Part shown: positions 15,750-24,935 of the stretch, piece by piece
Position numbering within the stretch: the first letter of the stretch is position 1
Layout of the letters: every line of letters begins with the position of its first letter
From: Alphaproteobacteria bacterium SS10
Lineage (GTDB): Bacteria; Pseudomonadota; Alphaproteobacteria; TMED2
DNA length: 40,286 nucleotides
Direction of reading: 5' to 3'
Assembly: GCA_019192455.1 (NCBI GenBank)
Contig: JAHCML010000003.1
Location: forward strand, 13,717 to 54,002
Program-made: the position numbers and the translations under genes
The notes under the pieces: generated by a model
Databases searched by the model: none
The model's input: only the letters and a program-made list of their open reading frames with translations
Told to the model about the DNA's origin: nothing

Positions 15750-16487
15750 CTAGCCTTCAACTAAATCGCGCAGGCAATCGATCATTGCCTGCTCGCGCGG
15801 CTCATCCGCAATGCGAACCGAGCGCCAGTGGGCGGCCACGCGCGCGGCCTCGGCTACCGCCCTGGACATGCAGATCGCCGTCATTTGTGGGGCCGCCGCC
15901 GCAAACCCCTGATTGCGACCAAGGATGCCAAAGGTCTCAGCGGTTCGGGGGGAGAAGAACATGACATACGGTATTTCGCCCGCGTACATCTCGTTCATGA
16001 TCTCCTTCTCAATACCCTCACTCGTACGTGCGTTGTAGATGACCGTGCTTTCGGTCTGATAGCCTTTGGTCTGTAGGCTTTTAGCCAGGTCATTGGCCAC
16101 ATCTGCGCCACGTACGTGTACGATGACGCCACCTTCCGGTTTGGTGCTAGCGAGGACCAGTCGTTCAAGATCAGCGCCGTCGCCTTTAGCGTTCCGGATC
16201 TTTTTGAAGCCCGCCCGCTCAGCTGCTGCTGAGGTGGCATCGCCAACGCAATAGGCTGGCAGGTGACGGGCATCGACCTCGTTCTCGCGACACCGGCGGG
16301 AGAACATGTTCACCCCATGCTGGCTGGAGAACACGAGAGCCTGGGCATGGTTGACCGGCGGGATGGCCGAGACCATGGACTCAATCTCCAGCATCGGCGC
16401 GACGGCACATTCGATGTCATGAACCTTCAACTTCTCGGTTAGCGAGACCGATTGGTCGAGTGGACGGGTCAGCAGGACTTTAGACAA
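15750..16487 (-). CDS. hemD: Uroporphyrinogen-III synthase
   Basis: This 245-residue protein has two-lobed HemD architecture. It should close and isomerise hydroxymethylbilane to uroporphyrinogen III in the haem/cobalamin/sirohaem pathway. It begins with a typical strand, VLLTRP, and keeps family segments such as ALVFSSQHGVNMF, YCVGDATSAAAERAGF and VMFFSPRTAETF, while overall HemD conservation is low. It lies downstream of hemC in the same direction with a 97-base gap. About 185 bases separate it from the mitofilin gene, so an internal promoter is possible. Confidence 0.9.
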   Translation of the reverse strand: MSKVLLTRPLDQSVSLTEKLKVHDIECAVAPMLEIESMVSAIPPVNHAQALVFSSQHGVNMFSRRCRENEVDARHLPAYCVGDATSAAAERAGFKKIRNAKGDGADLERLVLASTKPEGGVIVHVRGADVANDLAKSLQTKGYQTESTVIYNARTSEGIEKEIMNEMYAGEIPYVMFFSPRTAETFGILGRNQGFAAAAPQMTAICMSRAVAEAARVAAHWRSVRIADEPREQAMIDCLRDLVEG

Positions 16488-16584
16488 GTGGTAATCCGAG
16501 AGGTTGGATCTGTGATTGGTTGAGGGTAGCGATATTAGCCGGGCAGCGCGAGCGACAACAGAGTATGGCGTGCATCCAGGACTA

Positions 16585-17532
16585 TCAGTCGCTGTTTAAT
16601 ATCCGATCAAAGTGGGGGCGAAGTTTCTCCCCCAGCGTATGGCCAAGTTCAAAGGCATCCCCACTGTCGCCTTCAATTTCGTCAGCGGTATGCATGCCGC
16701 CGGTGGGGTGGGTAACCGATCCCCGTAGCCAAATGCGCCCATTTTTGTCCGACAGTCGGGCATATCCGGCGATTGGTGTGCGGCATGAACCATCGAGAAC
16801 GCCAAGCATTGCGCGCTCTGCCGTGACCTGGGTGGTGGTGGCCGCGCAATTGATGCCAGCAAGCAGCTGGGTCGTTCGATCATCGCCAATACGCTGCTGG
16901 ACCCCGATGGCACCCTGGCCAACGGCGGGCAGCATTTCCTCCGGCTCTAAGGGGGTCGCGATCGACATGTCTTGGTCAATACGCTCTAGCCCTGCAATGG
17001 CCAGGAAGGTTGCGGCAACTTCACCGGCGGCAAGCTTCTTTAGCCGCGTATTGATGTTGCCACGGATCGGCACGGTCTTCAGATCGGGTCGCTGGCGGAG
17101 CAACAGGGCCTGGCGTCGAACACTAGCGGTCCCAACCACGGTTCCGGGCGGCAGGTCGGCGATGGACTTATGATTGAGCGATATCAGGGCATCACGCGCA
17201 TCGGCCCTGGGCAGCAGGCAATCAATGATCAGGCCATCGGGCATCTGATCCGGCATATCCTTCATCGAGTGCACGGCGAGATCTGCCTCACCGGACAGCA
17301 TTGCCTCCTCCACCTCTTTGGTGAAAAGACCTTTGCCGCCGGCGGCCTGCAGGGTCCGATCCTGGATTTTGTCACCCGTGGTGGTGATGGCCAGAACTTC
17401 AAACTGCTCTTTGGTCAACGCCGGGTGGGCGGCAAGCAGCCGGTCCCGCACCTCATAGGTTTGGGCAAGTGCCAGGGGGGAGGCGCGGCTGGCCAGTCTG
17501 ATGGGCCCGTCAAAGATGCTGGTATCGGCCAT
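16585..17532 (-). CDS. hemC: Hydroxymethylbilane synthase (porphobilinogen deaminase)
   Basis: This 315-residue enzyme polymerises four porphobilinogen molecules into hydroxymethylbilane. The family start LASRASPLALAQ, the lysine/arginine-rich substrate region, VHSMKDMP, GTASVRRQALL, GNINTRLKKL and the dipyrromethane-cofactor cysteine in LDGSCRTPIAGY are all present. The ATG at 17532 gives normal family length; a more upstream in-frame start adds 62 atypical residues and would run into tsaD. The gene diverges from tsaD across a 136-base spacer that should hold both promoters. Confidence 0.97.
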   Translation of the reverse strand: MADTSIFDGPIRLASRASPLALAQTYEVRDRLLAAHPALTKEQFEVLAITTTGDKIQDRTLQAAGGKGLFTKEVEEAMLSGEADLAVHSMKDMPDQMPDGLIIDCLLPRADARDALISLNHKSIADLPPGTVVGTASVRRQALLLRQRPDLKTVPIRGNINTRLKKLAAGEVAATFLAIAGLERIDQDMSIATPLEPEEMLPAVGQGAIGVQQRIGDDRTTQLLAGINCAATTTQVTAERAMLGVLDGSCRTPIAGYARLSDKNGRIWLRGSVTHPTGGMHTADEIEGDSGDAFELGHTLGEKLRPHFDRILNSD

Positions 17533-17668
17533 GGCGGAAGAGTGCGGTCGGTTGGGCCTGCGATGGGGCCTGGATGAAGGCTCATATCGACGCGGCCAGT
17601 GGCAGGGTGCTAAGACCGCGAGCAAGAACGAATGACACCTATCATTAGGGGGCCATTGAGGCCAGCAG

Positions 17669-18730
17669 ATGCGAATTCTTGGTATCGAAACAAGCTGTGA
17701 TGAGACCGCGGCGGCCATTATCGGGCTGGACCCGGCGAGGCCCGATGGTCCCGGGCAAATTGTGGCCCAATGCTTGTTAAGCCAGGTTGATGAGCATGCA
17801 GCGTTTAAAGGCGTCGTGCCCGAAATCGCCGCGCGCAGTCATCTAAGTCATCTTGACCAGCTAATCGCCCAGGCTATGGAAGATGCGGGCTGTATCTGGA
17901 ATGACCTTGATGGCATCGCCGCCACCGCTGGACCAGGCCTTATCGGTGGGGTGATCGTTGGGGTAACCATGGCCAAGGCCATCTCGCTTGCCCAGGCCAA
18001 GCCGTTTATCGGGGTTAATCACTTGGAGGGGCATGCCCTGACCCCGCGCTTAACCGATGGTCTCGCCTTTCCCTATCTCTTGCTCCTCGTTTCTGGCGGG
18101 CATTGTCAGCTGCTAAGCGTTGAGGGTGTTGGCCAGTACCACCTATTGGGCACCACCCGCGATGATGCGGTGGGTGAGGCCTTCGATAAGGCAGCGAAGC
18201 TGATGGGCTTCGGCTATCCGGGCGGTCCAGTGATTGAGCGCCTGGCTAAGGATGGTGATCCCAAAGCGATTGATTTGCCGCGGCCCATGATGGGGCGGGC
18301 TGGCTGCGACTTCTCTTTCGCTGGTTTGAAGACGGCGGTTCGGCAAGTTGTTGAGGGGTGGCCCGACGGCGCCCAGGATCAGCAGCTGATGGCCGATCTG
18401 GCCGCTAGCTTTCAGGCCGCAACGGCGGATGTGCTTGTTGATCGTGGCCGCCGGGCGATGGCGGTGTTCAGGGAAAAGCACGGTGATGTTGACCGTCCTG
18501 GTTTCGTTGTGGCCGGTGGTGTTGCGGCGAACCAGTTCCTGAATGGTCGGCTTAGCGAGCTTGCCGAGGCTGAGGGGTTCAAGTTTTGCGCACCGCCATT
18601 GGCCTTGTGCACCGATAATGCGGCGATGATTGGTTGGGCGGGTCTTGAACGCCTGCGCTTAGGCCTGATCGATGATCTGACCTGCCAGCCGAGGCCCCGA
18701 TGGCCGCTGACTGAATTGGGCGCTGCATGA
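17669..18730 (+). CDS. tsaD: tRNA threonylcarbamoyladenosine synthase subunit TsaD
   Basis: This 353-residue protein belongs to the Kae1/Qri7/TsaD family, which transfers the threonylcarbamoyl group to A37 of tRNAs that read ANN codons, working with TsaB and TsaE. It begins [15 protein letters not shown], carries the metal-binding HLEGH, the phosphate-binding [10 protein letters not shown], and the C-terminal [12 protein letters not shown] and [10 protein letters not shown] motifs. The length is typical. TsaB and TsaE are not in the window. The stop overlaps the start of the next small gene (ATGA). The divergence from hemC is common in alphaproteobacteria. Confidence 0.97.
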   Translation: MRILGIETSCDETAAAIIGLDPARPDGPGQIVAQCLLSQVDEHAAFKGVVPEIAARSHLSHLDQLIAQAMEDAGCIWNDLDGIAATAGPGLIGGVIVGVTMAKAISLAQAKPFIGVNHLEGHALTPRLTDGLAFPYLLLLVSGGHCQLLSVEGVGQYHLLGTTRDDAVGEAFDKAAKLMGFGYPGGPVIERLAKDGDPKAIDLPRPMMGRAGCDFSFAGLKTAVRQVVEGWPDGAQDQQLMADLAASFQAATADVLVDRGRRAMAVFREKHGDVDRPGFVVAGGVAANQFLNGRLSELAEAEGFKFCAPPLALCTDNAAMIGWAGLERLRLGLIDDLTCQPRPRWPLTELGAA

Positions 18731-19071
18731 GCAGTGATCGGCGCGATCTGTTTGGTGAGGTGCCGGATGAGGCGCCTGAACTTCGGGCACGCTGGAAGCG
18801 ACTGGTGATGGAAGACATGCCAGCGGCCGCTGACGGGCGTGATTGGCCGGTTCATCTGGACCATTGCTTTGCTCGCATCCTGCTCGACAATGCCTGTGGC
18901 CGGGCCTGGCGTGAGGTTATTCAAGCGCCCGCCTGGCGAAACGCACCGGCGCCCATCCTGGCGCGGGCGGTTCGGTTGGGTGAGGCGGTGCTAAATGATC
19001 GTGCGGATTTGCATGCCCTAAACCGGAAGTCGTTGGCCCTGCGCGGGAAGCTTAAATCGCCAGCGGGCTAA
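18727..19071 (+). CDS. Conserved hypothetical protein translationally coupled to tsaD
   Basis: This 114-residue soluble protein overlaps the tsaD stop by 4 bases and so is probably co-translated. It has an N-terminal [10 protein letters not shown], then a central [25 protein letters not shown] segment and a mostly helical C-terminus. I recall similar short proteins in alphaproteobacteria, sometimes labelled GCN5-related acetyltransferases, but no acetyl-CoA-binding motif is visible and I give no function. The central His-Cys-containing segment looks most conserved. Confidence 0.75.
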   Translation: MSSDRRDLFGEVPDEAPELRARWKRLVMEDMPAAADGRDWPVHLDHCFARILLDNACGRAWREVIQAPAWRNAPAPILARAVRLGEAVLNDRADLHALNRKSLALRGKLKSPAG

Positions 19072-19125
19072 GGGTTCTGCAATCAGAGGCTTGCCAAGGC
19101 GGATAACGGTTTCTATACCGGCAGA

Positions 19126-19707
19126 ATGAGCAAGCGCGATGACATTCTGGCCGCCGCAGAGGCCCTGTTCGATGCCAATGGTTTTCATGCCGTGGGCGTT
19201 GATGCGGTGATTGCCAAGGCGGGGGTTAGCCCACGCACGCTATACCGGCATTTCGTCTCCAAAACCGCTTTGGTTGAGGCCGTGCTGACCAGTCGTGACG
19301 AACGGTTCTGGGCCTTTTACGGCAGGATGACGGCCGAGCATCAGGCGAGCCATGGCGACCCGGTCCTGGCGGCCGTTGATGCCATTGGTGACTGGCTGGC
19401 CGGGGAAACGGCGCAGGGTTGCTTGTTCCTTAAAGCGATTGGTGAGTTTGGCGATGCCGAACCTGGCATCATCGAACAGGCCCGTGCCCATAAGGAAAAG
19501 CTGCTCGCCGATCTGTGCACCCGTGCGGCTGCACATGAGAAGGCCGCCGTCGATGACGCCGCAGCCCAGGTTCTGGGTCGTCAGCTGTTCTTGCTGGTTG
19601 AGGGGGCGATTGCTGAGGCGCGCCTTTTCGGTGCTAATGAGGCAACGGACTATGCCCGCGCTGCGGCCTGGGCGCTGGTGCAGCAGCCGGTTATCGCGCC
19701 CGCCTAA
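19126..19707 (+). CDS. TetR/AcrR-family transcriptional regulator
   Basis: This 193-residue regulator has an N-terminal helix-turn-helix (about residues 5-50) reading AAEALFDANGFHAVGVDAVI, followed by SPRTLYRHFVSKTALVEAVL, which is the TetR recognition helix and its flanks. The C-terminal ligand domain contains a Cys (GCLFLKAIGEF) and is typical of the family. It is convergent with the hydrolase gene, whose stop overlaps its own by 4 bases. The regulated genes and inducer are not evident. Confidence 0.92.
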   Translation: MSKRDDILAAAEALFDANGFHAVGVDAVIAKAGVSPRTLYRHFVSKTALVEAVLTSRDERFWAFYGRMTAEHQASHGDPVLAAVDAIGDWLAGETAQGCLFLKAIGEFGDAEPGIIEQARAHKEKLLADLCTRAAAHEKAAVDDAAAQVLGRQLFLLVEGAIAEARLFGANEATDYARAAAWALVQQPVIAPA

Positions 19708-20897
19708 TCTAGCGCCTCTACTTCCACAGCCTCTGTCTCAACAGCATCGATCTCGTCGATGATGCCGTCCGCGCTCTCTGGCTCCGATGGTTCGGTGATC
19801 GGTGGGTTTACAACGCCCTGGCCGATCAGCCAGCCCGTTGCCACCGATGTTAGCGTCCGAAGGATCCGCGGGGTTTCCGGGTCAGGGCCGATATGACCGC
19901 CATCAATGGTCAGGGTGTCCTTCGGGCTCGGCGTTAGGTTGGTCAGTAGCTCAACGGAACTGGCCGGGATAACGCTATCCGCGCTCGCATTCACCACCAT
20001 GAATTGCCCGACCAAGCGGGGTAGATAATGCGATGGTTCGACGGGATAAAGCGCACGTCCGGCTGCCCAGGCCACGGCTTCTTGGGCCCAATCGCGACCT
20101 TCGAAGATCGGGGATTGGGCGAGTGTTGGGTTGGCGCGCACCATTTGATCAATGCCGGCACCACCAAAAGCCAGAAGTGTGGCGGCAAGTGGCTGACCCT
20201 CGGTTTGCTCTTGGATCAGATACTGGGCCGCAGGTGCGATTAAGGCGCCGAGCGATACACTCACCAGGCTAATACGGTCTGCATCAACCCAGGGCTGTGA
20301 CCTTGCCCAATGATAGATGGCCGCGATTTGCCCGGGCGCTGCCAGGATATCCGTGCGTAGGCTTGGTGCCGCAGGAATAAGGTCCCAGCCACGGGGCATG
20401 TCGTCTGGCACTGGCATTGGCCAGTCGAGCGAGATGACCGCATTCTGGCCAACCGGCGGCATATAGGTCAGAGCCTGCCGCCCCTCTGGTGCACCGCCGA
20501 GCAGAATGATAACGGGCAGGCGTTCTTCCTCTTCCAGCTGTGCTGGCTTCTGAACGGTAAAACCAATCTGGCCTAAGGCTGGCTCCTCGATGGTCCAGTC
20601 CTGGAGGTGGGGTGCCGTGTCGAGGTCCCCAACCGGTTTTGGCTCACCCGAAGCGCGGGCTGTTGCGTCACTGCTTGGTCTTGGCAGGGCGTCTGGCGGT
20701 GCCCGCCAATCGACAGTCTCAAGCCACAGGATAAGCGCTAGCGGCATCGAGATGGCAAGCAACAGCACCATCGAGAATAGGCGCCGGATCATGCCAAACA
20801 GGCCGGAGCCTTTCGGTTTTACCGCGACAGTTCTTGTCGGCTTGACCGCTGGTTGGACCTTCGCGGGCGCTTTGACGGCGAGCTTTTTCTGCGACAT
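19704..20897 (-). CDS. Membrane-anchored alpha/beta-hydrolase
   Basis: This 397-residue protein has a basic cytoplasmic N-terminus, one membrane helix (about 38-60) and an extracytoplasmic alpha/beta-hydrolase domain (about 110-365), followed by an acidic Glu/Asp-rich tail. The probable catalytic triad is S215 (SVSLGA nucleophile elbow), D307 (NASADSVIP) and H335 (DGGHIGP). ILLGGAPEG supplies the oxyanion-hole region. It resembles dienelactone hydrolase/prolyl oligopeptidase-like enzymes; the substrate is unknown. The length and anchor suggest a periplasmic esterase or peptidase. The gene has its own upstream region of about 190 bases shared with the divergent yciI-like gene. Confidence 0.82.
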   Translation of the reverse strand: MSQKKLAVKAPAKVQPAVKPTRTVAVKPKGSGLFGMIRRLFSMVLLLAISMPLALILWLETVDWRAPPDALPRPSSDATARASGEPKPVGDLDTAPHLQDWTIEEPALGQIGFTVQKPAQLEEEERLPVIILLGGAPEGRQALTYMPPVGQNAVISLDWPMPVPDDMPRGWDLIPAAPSLRTDILAAPGQIAAIYHWARSQPWVDADRISLVSVSLGALIAPAAQYLIQEQTEGQPLAATLLAFGGAGIDQMVRANPTLAQSPIFEGRDWAQEAVAWAAGRALYPVEPSHYLPRLVGQFMVVNASADSVIPASSVELLTNLTPSPKDTLTIDGGHIGPDPETPRILRTLTSVATGWLIGQGVVNPPITEPSEPESADGIIDEIDAVETEAVEVEALD

Positions 20898-21089
20898 GGG
20901 TTACTCGGCTGCTCTTGGTTCTAAGTCCTGGTGGTCTTGTGATGACCAGGTTGCAGTGATCTTGCGGCATTCCGATGGCATCTTGCCCGTCTTGCCCCAT
21001 ATCGGTACCGTCCCGCTTCCAGTTGTTGCCGCGCAGCCGCGCTTGGTGACACCCCTAAAAAACGGCTAACAGCCCAGAAAGGGCCCGAC

Positions 21090-21380
21090 ATGGCATTCTA
21101 TTTCCTTTGTAAAGATAAGGCCGGCGCCGCCGAGGTTCGGATGCAGAACCGTGAAGCGCATCTTGCTTATCTCGGCCAGCATAAAGAGCAGCTGGTCGCC
21201 GCTGGTCCGCTTCAGGATGAGGCGGGTGAGGGAATGATTGGCAGCCTGTTGATCCTAAACTTCAATGATCGTGCGGAGGCCGATGCCTTTGCCGCCGGCG
21301 ATCCCTATGCCAAGGCGGGGCTGTTTGAGAGTGTTGAAATCGGCCGCTGGAAGCAGGTTGTTCCACCCGTTGATGGCTAA
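21090..21380 (+). CDS. YciI-family protein
   Basis: This 96-residue protein has the ferredoxin-like YciI fold. It starts with the typical MAFYFLCKDKAGAAEVR, has REAHLAYL, a central GSLLILNF strand, then DPYAKAGLFESVEIGRWKQV, which is a family signature. Family members are proposed to bind or convert small molecules through a His-Asp pair, but physiological roles are mostly unknown. AGAAAGGG lies before the ATG. It is followed 27 bases later by the EVE gene, a pairing common in alphaproteobacteria. Confidence 0.9.
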   Translation: MAFYFLCKDKAGAAEVRMQNREAHLAYLGQHKEQLVAAGPLQDEAGEGMIGSLLILNFNDRAEADAFAAGDPYAKAGLFESVEIGRWKQVVPPVDG

Positions 21381-21407
21381 AAGCGTTAATCGTAAGGTAT
21401 ATTGACG

Positions 21408-21821
21408 ATGCAGTATTGGTTGGTGAAATCAGAACCCTTCAAATGGTCCTGGGACCAGCAGGTCGAGAAGGGGGTTGAGCATTGGGATGGTGTCCGTAAC
21501 TACCAGGCCTCCAACAACATGAAGAAGATGGAGCTGGGTGACCGTTCCTTTTTCTACCACTCCAATGAGGGGTTGGAGATTGTCGGCATTGTTGAGGTTG
21601 TGAAGCTCTACTATCCAGATCACACCGACGAGACGGGCCGGTTTGGCATGGTGGATTTTAAGGCACTTTACCCAATGAAGACGCCGGTGACCCTCAAGCA
21701 GATTAAGGCCGACCCAGCACTTGAGAACATGGCGTTGATTAAGCAGTCACGGCTGTCGGTTTGCCCGGTCAGGTCAGATGAGTGGCACCACATCTGTAAG
21801 CTTGGCGGCGTCGACCCGTAA
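21408..21821 (+). CDS. EVE-domain protein
   Basis: This 137-residue PUA-like protein belongs to the EVE/YTH superfamily, which binds modified bases in RNA or DNA. It shows YWLVKSEPFKWSW, WDGVRNYQASNNM (the aromatic pocket region), DRSFFYHSNEG and a C-terminal LSVCPV strand. The ATG at 21408 is preferred over a TTG 6 bases earlier. In alphaproteobacteria this protein is linked to YciI and tsaD, which suggests a link to modified RNA, but its ligand is not known. Confidence 0.93.
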   Translation: MQYWLVKSEPFKWSWDQQVEKGVEHWDGVRNYQASNNMKKMELGDRSFFYHSNEGLEIVGIVEVVKLYYPDHTDETGRFGMVDFKALYPMKTPVTLKQIKADPALENMALIKQSRLSVCPVRSDEWHHICKLGGVDP

Positions 21822-21834
21822 GCTGAGCTCGCTG

Positions 21835-22122
21835 TCAGTGCTGTGCTGTGCTGGTGGCGCTAAATTCAAGCTGATCGCTGACATCCTGTACCCGCTCCAT
21901 CATGGCGAGCGCGCTATCGATCCTTGATTTTGCCAGGGCGACGGTATCAAGGGCGACTTGATCCGGGTGGCCAACTTGCCCCGCTGCGGTCAGCACAAGG
22001 TTCAGGGCTTCTAATGTCGTCTGCCAGCCAGCCTCCGCTGCATCCAGGCGTGCTTGATCGGCCATGTCGGCTGGGTTTTCGTCGTTTAGCTGAAGTGGAA
22101 GAACCTTGTTCGGGGCGCTCAT
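21835..22122 (-). CDS. Small hypothetical protein
   Basis: This predicted protein has 95 residues, is acidic and is mostly helical, with repeated Ala/Leu/Asp and no membrane segment or Cys. An AGGAG lies about 11 bases before the ATG. It sits alone between the convergent EVE gene and the divergent acs gene. I do not recognise a family; the amino-acid composition and clean start make a real gene more likely than not. Confidence 0.55.
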   Translation of the reverse strand: MSAPNKVLPLQLNDENPADMADQARLDAAEAGWQTTLEALNLVLTAAGQVGHPDQVALDTVALAKSRIDSALAMMERVQDVSDQLEFSATSTAQH

Positions 22123-22371
22123 ACGGGCCTGACTCCTGAAAGCGGGGATCGACCGGTGACACCGGCCTTGTCATGCACGATGACGGCAATTGCCTAGGGC
22201 TTCGTTAATTCGCTTTAGCCAGGCGTGGTGCGGCGCAGCACGGACAAATTCCTTGTCGCGCGGGCCGCTACATTGCACTCTGCTGTCCACAAACAAATTA
22301 CCCCGGGCCCAGCGCTGCTGAGAAACCGGCGAAAAGACAACGAATAAGAGAGTAAGCGGAGGATTAGACCC

Positions 22372-24309
22372 ATGCCTGACGGCGCGATTTTCCCTGTCAA
22401 AGAGTCAGTGGCGGCCAAGGCCCTGATCGACCAGGCAACCTATGAGGCTTGGTACAAGCGCTCTGTCGAAGACCCAGAGGGATTCTGGGCTGAGCATGGC
22501 AAGCGCGTTGAGTGGATGAAGCCTTACACCAAGGTGAAGAACACCTCTTTTGACCCCGTCGATATCAAATGGTTTGAGGATGGCTCCCTAAACGTCACTC
22601 AGAGCTGCGTTGACAGGCATGCTGAGAAGACACCAGATCGCACCGCCATCATCTGGGAAGCCGACGACCCGAACGAAGCGCCCCAGCACATCTCTTACGC
22701 TGAGCTGAAGAGCCAAGTCTGCAAGTTCGCCAACGTTCTTAAAGCTCAGGGCGTTAGCAAAGGTGACCGGGTCACCATCTACATGCCGATGATCCCAGAG
22801 GCGGCCTACGCCATGCTCGCCTGCGCGCGGATTGGTGCCATCCACTCCGTTGTCTTTGGTGGCTTCTCCCCGGACGCCCTGCGGGACCGGATCATCGATT
22901 GTGACAGCAACTGCGTGATCACCGCGGATGAGGGCCTTCGCGGTACCAAGAAGGTGCCGTTGAAGGCAAACACAGACGCGGCTGTCGCCCAGGCCGATAT
23001 GGTTAAGTCGGTCGTGGTCGTGAAGCGTACCGGCGCTGACGTCACCATGCAGGACGGCCGGGATGTCTGGTACCATGATGAGGTGGCCAAGGTTTCCGAT
23101 GACTGCGCGCCAGAAGAGATGGCCGCGGAAGATCCGCTGTTCATCCTCTACACCTCCGGCTCCACCGGTAAGCCAAAGGGCGTGTTGCATACGACGGGTG
23201 GCTACCTCGTCTATGCATCCTTCACCCACCAATATGTCTTCGACCTGCAACCTGATGACATTTACTGGTGCACGGCTGATGTGGGTTGGGTCACTGGCCA
23301 CTCCTACATCGTCTATGGCCCGCTGGCGAATGGTGCGACCACCCTGATGTTTGAGGGTGTGCCGAACTATCCAGATGCTTCCCGGTTCTGGGACGTCGTG
23401 GACCGGCATAAGGTCACGATCTTCTACACCGCCCCGACCGCCATCCGCGCATTGATGCGTGAAGGTGAAGAGCCGGTTAAGAAGACCGATCGATCCAGCC
23501 TCCGCCTGCTCGGCTCGGTTGGTGAGCCGATTAATCCTGAGGCCTGGCTTTGGTATTATGAGGTGGTGGGCGAGAAGCGTTGCCCAATCATCGATACCTG
23601 GTGGCAGACCGAAACCGGTGCAGCGCTGATCACGCCGCTAATCGGCGCGATCCCGCTGAAGCCGGGCTCTGCAACCAAGCCATTCTTCGGCGTTCAACCG
23701 CTGCTGGTCGATAACGATGGCAAAGAGCTAGATGGTGCCACCGAGGGTAACCTCTGCCTCCGCGATAGCTGGCCTGGTCAGGCCCGCACCGTGTTCCGCG
23801 ATCATGAGCGGTTCGTCCAAACCTACTTCTCAACCTTCAAGGGCCTCTACTTCACCGGTGATGGCTGTAAGCGGGATGAGGATGGCTATTACTGGATCAC
23901 CGGCCGGGTTGATGACGTGATCAATGTCTCCGGCCACCGCATGGGTACGGCAGAGGTTGAGAGCGCGCTGGTGTCCCATGACCTGGTCGCTGAGGCCGCT
24001 GTGGTTGGTTACCCGCACGATGTGAAAGGCCAGGGCATCTATGCCTATGTGACCCTGGTTGCAGGCGAAGAGCCGACCGAGGAGCTCCGCATGGAGTTGG
24101 TCAAATGGGTGCGGAAAGAGATCGGCCCGATTGCGACGCCTGATCTGGTGCAATGGGCGCCTGGCCTGCCAAAGACCCGGTCGGGCAAGATCATGCGCCG
24201 TATCCTCCGCAAGATTGCCGCCAATGAGCATGATGCGCTGGGTGATACCTCAACCCTCGCCGATCCAGCCGTCGTCGATGATCTGGTTGAGCAGCGGATG
24301 AACAAGTAA
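22372..24309 (+). CDS. acs: Acetyl-CoA synthetase (AMP-forming)
   Basis: This 645-residue enzyme activates acetate to acetyl-CoA through acetyl-AMP. It has the full ANL-superfamily order: the N-terminal WFEDGSLNV block, P-loop [12 protein letters not shown], the acetate-pocket segment [28 protein letters not shown], the hinge region and the C-terminal [10 protein letters not shown] whose Lys is the catalytic and acetylation-controlled residue. Length is typical. A purine-rich GCGGAGGA ribosome binding site is present. A strong terminator follows, so it is transcribed alone. Confidence 0.97.
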   Translation: MPDGAIFPVKESVAAKALIDQATYEAWYKRSVEDPEGFWAEHGKRVEWMKPYTKVKNTSFDPVDIKWFEDGSLNVTQSCVDRHAEKTPDRTAIIWEADDPNEAPQHISYAELKSQVCKFANVLKAQGVSKGDRVTIYMPMIPEAAYAMLACARIGAIHSVVFGGFSPDALRDRIIDCDSNCVITADEGLRGTKKVPLKANTDAAVAQADMVKSVVVVKRTGADVTMQDGRDVWYHDEVAKVSDDCAPEEMAAEDPLFILYTSGSTGKPKGVLHTTGGYLVYASFTHQYVFDLQPDDIYWCTADVGWVTGHSYIVYGPLANGATTLMFEGVPNYPDASRFWDVVDRHKVTIFYTAPTAIRALMREGEEPVKKTDRSSLRLLGSVGEPINPEAWLWYYEVVGEKRCPIIDTWWQTETGAALITPLIGAIPLKPGSATKPFFGVQPLLVDNDGKELDGATEGNLCLRDSWPGQARTVFRDHERFVQTYFSTFKGLYFTGDGCKRDEDGYYWITGRVDDVINVSGHRMGTAEVESALVSHDLVAEAAVVGYPHDVKGQGIYAYVTLVAGEEPTEELRMELVKWVRKEIGPIATPDLVQWAPGLPKTRSGKIMRRILRKIAANEHDALGDTSTLADPAVVDDLVEQRMNK

Positions 24310-24343
24310 GGGCAGTCGCTCTTAGTCAGCTTGATGAAACAAT

Positions 24344-24380
24344 AAAGACCAGGGGCCTGCGATTGGCCCCTGGTCTTTTT
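24344..24380 (+). terminator. Rho-independent terminator of acs
   Basis: AAAGACCAGGGGCC (24344-24357) pairs perfectly with GGCCCCTGGTCTTT (24365-24378) around a 7-base loop and ends in a T-run. It lies 34 bases after the acs stop. Confidence 0.93.
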
Positions 24381-24524
24381 CGTTCTGCACAAAGCGCAAT
24401 GCCGATCCCAGCCTGTGTAATTGGTGTTTTCAGTACAAAGGCGCTAATTGCCCGCCAGCAACTTGGCAGGCCCGCTAGCATAAGCGCCCCATGCCAAGAG
24501 TTAACAAAGCAATGGAGGCCGCAA

Positions 24525-24935
24525 ATGGCCCAAGCATTGGCAAGTGGGCCGCATGCCCTCGATCACAGCATGGCAGAGCGTCTGCGTAAGGTCCTGACAA
24601 CAACGAACCTTGATCGGACGCTTAAAGAGCCAGTACGACGCGCGGCTAGATCAGCCCTTGGTGTCCTCGACAATAAGAGCGTCGATTGGAGTGTGGAGGG
24701 CGTTAAGGCAGGCGTACACAGCAGCCTTCATGCGGTCTCCACGGTCAAATCAGTGCTCTCGACCATTGCTGGCGCGCTGGAAGATACTGGCCGTCCAGAG
24801 TTGGCGCGCAAGACGAGCCGGCTGTCATCCCGCTTCGCGCGTCTCTATAAGCCTGAACGCGAACCCTCCCCAATGGCCGGGGTCGCGGCGCTGAAGACGC
24901 TGCAGGATATTGGCCGCCCACGGATACGCGCTTAG
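24525..24935 (+). CDS. Hypothetical basic helical protein
   Basis: This 136-residue protein is started at the ATG at 24525 because GGAGG lies 6 bases before it; the open frame reaches 162 bases further upstream, into the acs terminator, and is not used. The sequence is basic and helical, with several Arg/Lys clusters (RLRKVL, EPVRRAARS, ARKTSRLSSRFARLYK) and no membrane segment. I do not recognise a family. Its stop overlaps the stop of the convergent 377-residue gene by a few bases. Confidence 0.65.
   Translation: MAQALASGPHALDHSMAERLRKVLTTTNLDRTLKEPVRRAARSALGVLDNKSVDWSVEGVKAGVHSSLHAVSTVKSVLSTIAGALEDTGRPELARKTSRLSSRFARLYKPEREPSPMAGVAALKTLQDIGRPRIRA

Noticed and set aside
20590-21069. 159-codon plus-strand frame across the hydrolase 5' end and the spacer before yciI
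   Set aside because: Most of it is antisense to the hydrolase gene and it shows no family or good start.
22588-23409. 273-codon open frame antisense to acs
   Set aside because: It is entirely inside a well-conserved acs gene, has no ribosome binding site and gives a His/Val/Gly-rich translation unlike a known protein.
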